Part shown: positions 40,981-46,581 of the stretch, piece by piece | Numbering within the stretch: position 1 is the stretch's first letter | How the letters are laid out: the number at the start of each line of letters is the position of its first letter | Source: Bacteroidota bacterium | GTDB taxonomy: Bacteria > Bacteroidota > Bacteroidia > Bacteroidales > Bacteroidaceae | Direction of reading: 5' to 3' | Length of the DNA stretch: 46,581 nucleotides | Assembly (NCBI GenBank): GCA_023458215.1 | Contig: JAEXAJ010000039.1 | Location: 1 to 46,581, forward strand | The notes under the pieces: generated by a model | Databases searched by the model: none | What the model saw: only the letters and a program-made list of their open reading frames with translations | Told to the model about the DNA's origin: nothing | Position numbers and translations under genes: made by a program

Positions 40981-41067
40981 CAAGATTTATAGTATCATTA
41001 GTTTCCGTCCCGCACATTGCCCCCTTTTGGGCAATGTGCGGGACGTTCCGTTTCCGGCAGGTCGAAG
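40981..41067. repeat. Repeat R2, copy 2, with a perfect 17-bp hairpin (right of cassette 2)
   Basis: The stem CGTCCCGCACATTGCCC / GGGCAATGTGCGGGACG has a 6-nt loop. It is near-identical to 39293-39378, differing mainly at stem positions that remain paired and by one base in length. It ends 24 nt before the ATG of the thioredoxin-like gene. Confidence 0.88.
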
Positions 41068-41091
41068 GCTCTAAAAAAAAGAAGAGAAGAA

Positions 41092-42066
41092 ATGAGAACA
41101 ACCTTTCGACTTGTGGCAACCGGCCTGTTGGCGTTCCTTGCCTTCCTCGCCTTTGCCCTTGCAGCCTGCAAACAGACTGCGACACCAAAGGAAGAAGCAT
41201 CCGGCGGCATGCGGGCACGCTCCTTTGCGAAGCCCGTGCCTCCCGCCGTATGCACGGATGAAGCGGCACGGCAGGAATACACCGCCCTGCACTGGTGGGA
41301 CGGCTTCGACTTCGGCGACAGCGCTTGGATAGCGGGAACGGACAGCGTAGTGCTGGAACAAGCCTTTGCCGACTATCTGGGAGTGCTGCAAACCGTAGGC
41401 ACCGCCACCCAGGAAGAGTCCGTAAAAATCCTGCTGCAAACGGCCGAGCGAGCCACCGCCCCCGTCTTCGGGCATTTCATGCACCTTGCGGAACACTACC
41501 TTTATGAAGCCGGCTCGCCCCTGCGCAACGATGCGCTCTATCTGGCCGCTGCCGGATGCCTGCTTGCATCGCCTGCGGTGGACGAAACGACTAAAAGCAG
41601 GCTGGAAAGCCAAGCGGGAATGCTGCGGAAAAACCAGCCGGGCATGGAGGCGGCGGACTTCTCTTATACCACTATCGGTGGCATCTGTAGCCGCCTGCAC
41701 AGCCTGAAAGCGGAATACACGCTGCTCTTCTTCTACGATCCGGACTGTGACGTCTGTACGGGCGTCCGTACCCGGCTTGTCGCATCGCCCGCCATGCAAC
41801 GCCTCACAGCGAACGGACGGCTGAAAATCCTTGCCGTCTATCCTGATGCCGACACGCAAAGCTGGCTTCACCACGCTGCGGAAATGCCCGAAGGCTGGAT
41901 AACGGCAAGGGACGAGAGTGGGCGCATCACCACCGGCGGACTGTACGACCTGCGCGGCCTGCCGTCCCTCTACCTGCTGGACGGGCGGAAACGGGTGGTG
42001 CTGAAAGACGTTTCCCCCCAAAGGGTAGTAAACGAACTGGAACGAATAACAAACTATAATAAGTAG
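41092..42066 (+). CDS. Thioredoxin-like lipoprotein (DUF5106-like)
   Basis: A 324-aa protein from the ATG at 41092, preceded by AAGAAGAGAAGAA. The signal MRTTFRLVATGLLAFLAFLAFALAAC carries a lipobox Cys. The C-terminal part has a thioredoxin fold with FFYDPDCDVCTGVRTRL, in which the Cys residues are separated by two residues (C-D-V-C), and a cis-Pro-like loop (GLPSLYLLDGRKRVVLKD). It is probably exposed at the periplasmic face of the envelope and may help fold or repair fimbrial components that contain disulfides. It starts a run of three close genes. Confidence 0.78.
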   Translation: MRTTFRLVATGLLAFLAFLAFALAACKQTATPKEEASGGMRARSFAKPVPPAVCTDEAARQEYTALHWWDGFDFGDSAWIAGTDSVVLEQAFADYLGVLQTVGTATQEESVKILLQTAERATAPVFGHFMHLAEHYLYEAGSPLRNDALYLAAAGCLLASPAVDETTKSRLESQAGMLRKNQPGMEAADFSYTTIGGICSRLHSLKAEYTLLFFYDPDCDVCTGVRTRLVASPAMQRLTANGRLKILAVYPDADTQSWLHHAAEMPEGWITARDESGRITTGGLYDLRGLPSLYLLDGRKRVVLKDVSPQRVVNELERITNYNK

Positions 42067-42073
42067 AAACAGA

Positions 42074-43129
42074 ATGAACATACAAAGACTCTTACTCAAG
42101 GCAGCCCTCGCCACCTGCCTGCTTTCCGCCTGTACGACAGAAGACCTGCCGGGGGGCAGTGAACAACCCGTAGCCCCCGGAGAAGTGGGGACATTTACTT
42201 TCAATCTTGCCACCGGCAGCCCCTTGTCCGTGGATACACGGAGCATATCCGACTATTCTGCCTTGAACGACATCTGGGTGGTGCAACTCAACGCAGCAGG
42301 CACGGCAGCCCTTGTGCCGCCACAAAGGGTTACTTCCATAACGTCGGACAAGAAAATCAGGGTGAAGCTGAAAGTCGAGGAAAGCAAAGTCTATTTCTTT
42401 GCCAACACGGAGAAGACCGACCTGTTCAACACTTCGGCGGCACTCACTACATTTACCGCCGCCTCGGTGGAAGCAACCACCATCAATAATAATAATGCCA
42501 CGGTTTGGGAGTCAGACAGGACTTACATGCCCATGTTCGGCACTTGGCCAGCATCCGGCACCGGCACGCCCACCGTGCCCACCATCAGTGGTACGACGGA
42601 ACTGACCCGTGTCCTTTCACGCGTTACCGTAAATGTGACCAACGATACCGGTGGAAAATTGGCAATAAGCAGTATGCAACTGAAAAACATACCCGGTGTA
42701 GCGCAACTATGCCCCTCCACCGCCGCCACTTATCCCGCTACTACGGTGCGCTACTATAATTCTTCGCCCCACACCTCTGCCAGTGTAATATACACCGTAG
42801 CCGAAAACTGCCGCGGCACGGGCAGCGGTCGTTACGAGACGGAGAAAACCGCCGCCATGGTGACGAACGGGGCGTATGCCACCCATTACGAGATAAAGGG
42901 GAAATATAACGGCAAGATAGATGTGACCTACCGCTTCTATCTGGGCGAAAACACCACGAACAACTATAATATAAAAAGAAATACGCAATATACCTTCAAC
43001 ATTTCTATCAAAGGGATGAATCAGACAGATATGCGTGTCACCGTAGAGACGCAATCCTTTTCCCCTTCGTCGAACACGGGTATCACGTGGGGCGATGGCA
43101 GCAGTGAGAATGTGGACGGAAGTATCTAA
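42074..43129 (+). CDS. Fimbrillin/FimA-like lipoprotein 3
   Basis: A 351-aa protein, 7 nt after the thioredoxin-like gene. The signal MNIQRLLLKAALATCLLSAC has a lipobox Cys. The mature region TFTFNLATGSPLSVDTRS and SALNDIWVVQLNAAGTAALV resembles the N-terminal domain of FimA/Mfa-type fimbrial proteins, followed by ELTRVLSRVTVNVTN, the usual domain transition (L-x-R-x-L-S-R-V). It ends in a beta-rich region with NTQYTFNISIKGMNQTDMRV. It is probably a minor or accessory subunit. Confidence 0.75.
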   Translation: MNIQRLLLKAALATCLLSACTTEDLPGGSEQPVAPGEVGTFTFNLATGSPLSVDTRSISDYSALNDIWVVQLNAAGTAALVPPQRVTSITSDKKIRVKLKVEESKVYFFANTEKTDLFNTSAALTTFTAASVEATTINNNNATVWESDRTYMPMFGTWPASGTGTPTVPTISGTTELTRVLSRVTVNVTNDTGGKLAISSMQLKNIPGVAQLCPSTAATYPATTVRYYNSSPHTSASVIYTVAENCRGTGSGRYETEKTAAMVTNGAYATHYEIKGKYNGKIDVTYRFYLGENTTNNYNIKRNTQYTFNISIKGMNQTDMRVTVETQSFSPSSNTGITWGDGSSENVDGSI

Positions 43130-43147
43130 CAGAGTATAAAAGACGGA

Positions 43148-44506
43148 ATGATGAAACAGACTTATAAAAACGGAATGAAAGCGGCTCTCCTGTGCTTGGC
43201 GACAGTTTCTTTATTGACTGCCTGCGGGAAGGATGCCGACGGTTTCCTGCCGGATGTATCGGTGAAAGAACTTACAGTAACGACACACGTAAACGGCTAT
43301 GTGCCGGAAGGTGCGGAAGCGGGCAGCCGCGCTTCCAGCAGCGGGAATGCTTTCAACTTCACGGCGGGTGACGCCATAGGGCTGATAGCTTTGAAGAACG
43401 GCAGCGTGGTGTCGGAATATAATAATGTGAAACTGACTTACAGCGGTGGCGGTTGGAGAAGCAGCGAGCCATTGTATGATTTTGGCGCAACGAGCTACAT
43501 TGCCTACTATCCTTACCGTTCGGACATGTCGGGCAAGACGAGTGTGGATGCCATTAAGAGCGCTTTTCCGATAGAGACCGACCAAAGTACGGAAGCCAAT
43601 TTCAACGCCAGCAACCTGCTGACGGCTAGCGCCACATTGAGTGGGGAAAGTCTGAGGTTTAATTTCACGCCCGCCTTTGCCATGGTGGAAGTGACTGTGC
43701 CCGATGAAGTGAAAGGCTATTCGAACGCCAACGGAGAAAAATACACTTACAAAATTCATGGCGGTAGCTGGGGGCCTACGTTCTCCCTCAAATTCTATAA
43801 AATTTCTGATAAAACTTACCGCCGTATCATTAAGCCGTCCACCTCTACGCAGATAAAAGTTTCCTATAACGTAGAAAGCGGCTACACCGTGGCAAGCTAT
43901 ACCAAATCGGTTAACATTGGTGCGGGCAATTATAAGAAACTGGTGCTGAAAGGTACGATAAACCGTAATATCGAAGTGGGTGACTGTGTATATAACGGTG
44001 ATGGCGATATTGTTTTTATCCCCAACTCCTTGCCGCCAAATTGGATCGGTCATGGCAGCGACATCCTGGGAGTGGTGGCTTCCGTGGGGAATGTATTCGG
44101 TCGGACGGATGCCTATACGCACGGGTTGGTGATGGCGAGCAAAGAAGCCGCCAATGGTGTGACATGGAATAATGCTCCCGGCAAGGTGTCAGCCTATTCT
44201 CCTGCTGCACCGTCGGGGACTACTACAGGGTGGTATCTGCCTGATCGGAACGAAATGCAATACCTATGTTCGGGAAGTAAAGGCAATACGGGAACTTCAT
44301 TGGGTGAGAAGTTAAATAGCTATATCGGCACTTGGGGACAAGATTTTCGGGTGGGACAATCAGGAGCAGGAATAAAGTATTGGACGAGTGAGGAGATTAG
44401 TAGCGAGAAGGCGTATTGGGTTTTAAGCTACTCAGGTACTGTAGCTTATGACATAAAAAGATATCAAGGCAGTAGCGTATATGTGCGTGCGGTTTTCAGC
44501 TTTTAA
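43148..44506 (+). CDS. Fimbrillin-family lipoprotein 4 with C-terminal RLPT-like module
   Basis: A 452-aa protein, 18 nt after fimbrillin 3. The signal MMKQTYKNGMKAALLCLATVSLLTAC has a lipobox Cys. Residues ~30-270 are fimbrillin-like (AFNFTAGDAIGLIALKNGSVV, YIAYYPYRSDMSGK, LRFNFTPAFAMVEV). The tail from ~275 has GWYLPDRNEMQYLC and YWTSEEISSEKAYWVLSYS..VRAVFSF, a single DUF1566/Lcl-like module related to those of fimbrillin 2. It is probably a tip or adhesin-type subunit. Confidence 0.78.
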   Translation: MMKQTYKNGMKAALLCLATVSLLTACGKDADGFLPDVSVKELTVTTHVNGYVPEGAEAGSRASSSGNAFNFTAGDAIGLIALKNGSVVSEYNNVKLTYSGGGWRSSEPLYDFGATSYIAYYPYRSDMSGKTSVDAIKSAFPIETDQSTEANFNASNLLTASATLSGESLRFNFTPAFAMVEVTVPDEVKGYSNANGEKYTYKIHGGSWGPTFSLKFYKISDKTYRRIIKPSTSTQIKVSYNVESGYTVASYTKSVNIGAGNYKKLVLKGTINRNIEVGDCVYNGDGDIVFIPNSLPPNWIGHGSDILGVVASVGNVFGRTDAYTHGLVMASKEAANGVTWNNAPGKVSAYSPAAPSGTTTGWYLPDRNEMQYLCSGSKGNTGTSLGEKLNSYIGTWGQDFRVGQSGAGIKYWTSEEISSEKAYWVLSYSGTVAYDIKRYQGSSVYVRAVFSF

Positions 44507-44515
44507 ATCCCCGTC

Positions 44516-44538
44516 CCGGCGGATGTTTCATCTGCCGG
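44516..44538. terminator. Hairpin after fimbrillin 4
   Basis: CCGGCGGATG / CATCTGCCGG, 10 bp with one G-U and a 3-nt loop, 9 nt after the stop. It shares GGCGGAT with the hairpin at 38395-38419, consistent with a family of end-of-fimbrillin hairpins. There is no strong T-run. Confidence 0.5.
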
Positions 44539-44696
44539 TTTCGAGCATCAGGATTTCCTAATCCGGTAATTCGTTTCGGCATGCTTCAAATGCTGTTGTA
44601 AGTATGTACGGAACAACAGATGATAGATACCCCAAAAGCAACGGGATGATGCGTTGCTGATACAAAAAGAATTAAGAAACCAACCATGAACACCTG

Positions 44697-44900
44697 ATGA
44701 TACAGGCAAGATTGAAACTGAAGATTATCGCAGGATACCTGATATGGGTATCCTTTTTTGTCTGGATAGTCTGTATCATCATGACAGTCGGGCAAAAGAA
44801 AAGAAACGATTAACAACAGCAGTATTGCTGCAAGACTTGAAAACCGAACAGGAAGACAGCCTGCAACGGGCATATATCGACTCGGTGTGCAGCCTGCTCA
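44697..44900 (+). pseudogene. Remnant of a membrane sensor histidine kinase
   Basis: A short frame starts at the ATG 44697 (MIQARLKLKIIAGYLIWVSF, then a hydrophobic helix) and stops at 44811-44813 after 38 codons. A second frame, shifted by one or two bases, contains LLQDLKTEQEDSLQRAYIDS and VCSLL up to about 44900. Both pieces resemble the start of Bacteroides sensor kinases (N-terminal TM helix followed by a helical periplasmic region), with the middle and the whole kinase core missing. I read this as a deleted, frameshifted relic at the right edge of the island. From 44539 to 44696, and from 44901 to 44956, I see nothing else. Confidence 0.45.
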
Positions 44901-44956
44901 CATATCTTTTCCACTACATTCTATCATTCAGATATATACTAGTTTTTCAATTATCT

Positions 44957-44969
44957 GCGGCAAAGATAA
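44957..44969. repeat. 13-bp direct repeat at the right edge of the fimbrial island
   Basis: GCGGCAAAGATAA, identical to 30548-30560. On the minus strand it contains a TATCTTTG promoter element (44961-44968) that faces no gene. Confidence 0.5.
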
Positions 44970-45001
44970 TGTAAAGATAAACAGAATTCGGCAATTAGTG
45001 T

Positions 45002-45009
45002 TACCTTTG
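45002..45009 (+). promoter_or_regulatory. -7 element of engB
   Basis: TACCTTTG, 68 bp before the engB ATG. No TTTG at the -33 distance. Confidence 0.5.
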
Positions 45010-45076
45010 CACAGATAACCAAATGCCATTTTCGTTATCTATGATCGTATAATTAACTTTAAAACAAATTGTTTAA

Positions 45077-45679
45077 ATGGAAATATCAAACGCTGAATTC
45101 GTCATCAGTAATACCGATGTGAAGAAATGTCCGCCGGGAACATTGCCTGAGTACGCTTTTATTGGGCGCTCCAACGTAGGAAAATCCAGTCTCATCAATA
45201 TGCTGACAGGTCGCAAAGGTCTTGCCATGACTTCCGCCACCCCCGGAAAGACGATGCTCATCAATCACTTTTTCATCAACAAGAGTTGGTACATCGTGGA
45301 TCTTCCGGGTTACGGTTATGCCAGACGCGGGTTGAAAGGCCAAAAGCAGATTAAGAGTATTATTGAAAGCTATATACTCGAACGCGAGCAGATGACCAAC
45401 CTTTTCGTACTTATCGACAGCAGATTGGAGCCGCAAACTATCGATATGGAGTTCATAGATTGGCTGGGTGAACACGGAGTTCCTTTCTCCATGGTCTTTA
45501 CCAAAGCAGACAAGCTGAAAGGTGGCAGGCTGAACACCAACATCAACCAATATCTCAAGAAACTGCACGAGCAATGGGAAGAGCTTCCTCCCTACTTCGT
45601 CACTTCGTCCGATAACCGGATGGGGCGTGATGAGTTATTAAATTACATTGAAAATATCAATAAAGAGTTGAATCGTTAA
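45077..45679 (+). CDS. engB: Ribosome-biogenesis GTPase EngB (YihA/YsxC)
   Basis: A 200-aa TRAFAC GTPase of normal length. The G1 P-loop is [10 protein letters not shown]2 lies in the following TSATPGKT loop, G3 is [11 protein letters not shown]4 is TKADK and G5 is in VTSSDNRMG. It is needed for assembly of the large ribosomal subunit in the cytoplasm. ATG at 45077. It is followed 12 nt later by a secreted DUF4923-type gene, with which it may share a transcript. Confidence 0.95.
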   Translation: MEISNAEFVISNTDVKKCPPGTLPEYAFIGRSNVGKSSLINMLTGRKGLAMTSATPGKTMLINHFFINKSWYIVDLPGYGYARRGLKGQKQIKSIIESYILEREQMTNLFVLIDSRLEPQTIDMEFIDWLGEHGVPFSMVFTKADKLKGGRLNTNINQYLKKLHEQWEELPPYFVTSSDNRMGRDELLNYIENINKELNR

Positions 45680-45691
45680 TATAAGAAAGTT

Positions 45692-46288
45692 ATGAAGAAA
45701 TTCATTTTTTGGCAGCTATTCATCGCTGCATTACTAATGACTAATCATATCCAGGCACAATCCTTGAAGGATTTATTCAACAAAGAGAACATTGAAAAAG
45801 CCGTTAATACGGTTACAGGGAAAAGTAAAGTTGAAATGGTAGGTACTTGGTCTTACAAGGGTTCTGCCATAGAGTTCGAGTCTGACAACTTACTGCAAAA
45901 AGCCGGTGGAGCCGTTGCCGCTACAGCCGCCGAAAAGAAACTGGACGAACAACTTTCCAAGATCGGCATCAAAGCCGGACAAATGTCGTTCACCTTCAAT
46001 GCCGATAGTACCTTTAGCGCCAAAGTGGGGCAAAAAGCAATGAAAGGCAGTTACTCATATAACGCCTCCACACACAAAGTCAACCTGAAATTCGCCAAAC
46101 TAATAGGTATGAATGCAAAGGTAAACAGCACTTCGTCCACTATGGACTTACTGTTCGAATCGGATAAATTACTAAAACTAATCACTTTCCTTTCCAGCAA
46201 AACCAGTAACACTACTCTAAAGACCATCGGTACACTAGCCGATAGCTACGACGGAATGATGCTAGGGTTCTCTTTGCAAAAACAATAG
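45692..46288 (+). CDS. Secreted DUF4923-family protein
   Basis: A 198-aa protein with a signal peptide (MKKFIFWQLFIAALLMTNHI..QA) and a mature domain LKDLFNKENIEKAVNTVTGK, VGTWSYKGSAIEFESDNLLQKAGG, FTFNADSTFSAKVGQKAMKGSYSYN, which is the lipocalin-like pattern of DUF4923 in Bacteroides. Function unknown; probably periplasmic. It lies directly after engB and is closed by a strong terminator. Confidence 0.85.
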   Translation: MKKFIFWQLFIAALLMTNHIQAQSLKDLFNKENIEKAVNTVTGKSKVEMVGTWSYKGSAIEFESDNLLQKAGGAVAATAAEKKLDEQLSKIGIKAGQMSFTFNADSTFSAKVGQKAMKGSYSYNASTHKVNLKFAKLIGMNAKVNSTSSTMDLLFESDKLLKLITFLSSKTSNTTLKTIGTLADSYDGMMLGFSLQKQ

Positions 46289-46304
46289 AAATATATAAAA
46301 CTAA

Positions 46305-46343
46305 AAAAGCCCCGTAAGCAGTTCACATGCTTACGGGGCTTTT
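46305..46343. terminator. Strong rho-independent terminator
   Basis: Stem GCCCCGTAAGCA (46309-46320) / TGCTTACGGGGC (46328-46339), 12 perfect pairs, 7-nt loop, extended by AAAA/TTTT. It ends the engB-DUF4923 transcript and, because of the symmetric A- and T-runs, also works for the minus-strand tRNAs on the right. Confidence 0.92.
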
Positions 46344-46377
46344 CTTAGTTTTTTAAAATAATCAAAAAATGAATTAG

Positions 46378-46450
46378 AGCGGAAAACGAGACTCGAACTC
46401 GCGACCCTAACCTTGGCAAGGTTATGCTCTACCAACTGAGCTACTTTCGC
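46378..46450 (-). tRNA. tRNA-Gly (anticodon GCC)
   Basis: A 73-nt cloverleaf on the minus strand, beginning GCGAAAGTAGCTCAG. The anticodon loop in AACCTTGCCAAGG gives GCC, and the T-arm is GAGTTCGAGTCTC. The discriminator is T and CCA is not encoded. The acceptor stem GCGAAAG against TTTCCGC has a mismatch at pair 4:69 (A-C) and a G-U at 7:66, unusual for this tRNA. Confidence 0.92.
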
Positions 46451-46472
46451 AAATAATCAACATCAAATAGAA

Positions 46473-46559
46473 TGGTGAAGAGAATGAGACTCGAACTCAC
46501 ACGACATAACTGTCACTACCCCCTCAAAGTAGCGCGTCTACCAATTCCGCCATCTCTCC
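46473..46559 (-). tRNA. tRNA-Leu (anticodon GAG)
   Basis: An 87-nt gene (84 plus an encoded CCA at 46473-46475) on the minus strand, starting GGAGAGATGGCGGAATTGG, with the long variable arm of class II tRNAs. The anticodon stem CTACT/GGTAG has the loop TTGAGGG, giving GAG. The acceptor stem pairs fully with one G-U. It is 22 bp upstream of tRNA-Gly on the same strand, so both are probably co-transcribed. Confidence 0.94.
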
Positions 46560-46581
46560 AACATATTATAAGATCGCTTGC

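Noticed and set aside
38469..41067. Integron with attC sites
   Set aside because: No IntI-type integrase is present, the tyrosine recombinase is of the phage/invertase type and 7 kb away, and the R2 stem lacks the unpaired bases and R/L box layout of attC.

Overview
The window is a piece of chromosome from a gut-type Bacteroidota, most likely Bacteroides. The evidence is a SusC/SusD pair, promoters of the TAnnTTTG type with an upstream TTTG about 20 bp away, fimbrillin lipoproteins, DUF3575/DUF5119-type genes and Bacteroides-style AddAB-like nucleases. I cannot name the species from the sequence alone.

Positions 1-30,528 look like ordinary chromosome. In order they hold: the end of a transposase; an exported choloylglycine-hydrolase-type enzyme; an AddA/AddB-like helicase-nuclease pair (the first with an in-frame amber codon near its end, both with in-frame palindromic repeats); a minus-strand UDP-glucuronate decarboxylase plus REC-histidine kinase; a coupled acetyltransferase-IbrA-IbrB operon; a split chromate transporter; a FucP-like permease divergent from an AraC regulator; a flavin-nucleotide-binding protein; a sensor kinase; a voltage-gated-type potassium channel with a zinc ribbon; an AraC regulator with an alpha/beta hydrolase; tRNA-Asp; an aminotransferase; a SusC/SusD pair; YqgE; and the minus-strand recR-membrane protein-acetyltransferase group.

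Positions about 30,548-44,969 look like an inserted, visibly GC-rich accessory island lying between recR and engB, bracketed by a 13-bp direct repeat. It starts with a tyrosine recombinase. Next comes a segment of about 357 bp bounded by perfect 22-bp inverted repeats that carries an outward promoter. In the orientation shown the promoter points away from the downstream operon, so this copy reads as OFF. The downstream genes are an Rrf2-like regulator, an OmpA-like/DUF3575 outer-membrane protein, a DUF5119 lipoprotein, and two paralogous fimbrillins, the second with a C-terminal tail of two RLPT-type modules. Two toxin-antitoxin-like modules follow (a 50-aa protein plus GNAT, and MNT/HEPN), with an HU-like gene between them. 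Each module sits between the same pair of repeats: a 48-bp repeat on the left and an ~85-bp hairpin repeat on the right. Three palindromes spaced exactly 23 bp apart lie upstream of the HU-like gene. A thioredoxin-like lipoprotein and two more fimbrillin-type lipoproteins complete the island, and a decayed sensor-kinase fragment marks its right edge.

Positions 45,002-46,559 return to core genes: engB, a DUF4923-type secreted protein with a strong terminator, then tRNA-Gly and tRNA-Leu on the minus strand.

The most interesting proposal is that this is a phase-variable fimbrial island whose expression is switched by promoter inversion and whose interior carries an insertion site for toxin-antitoxin cassettes defined by paired repeats.
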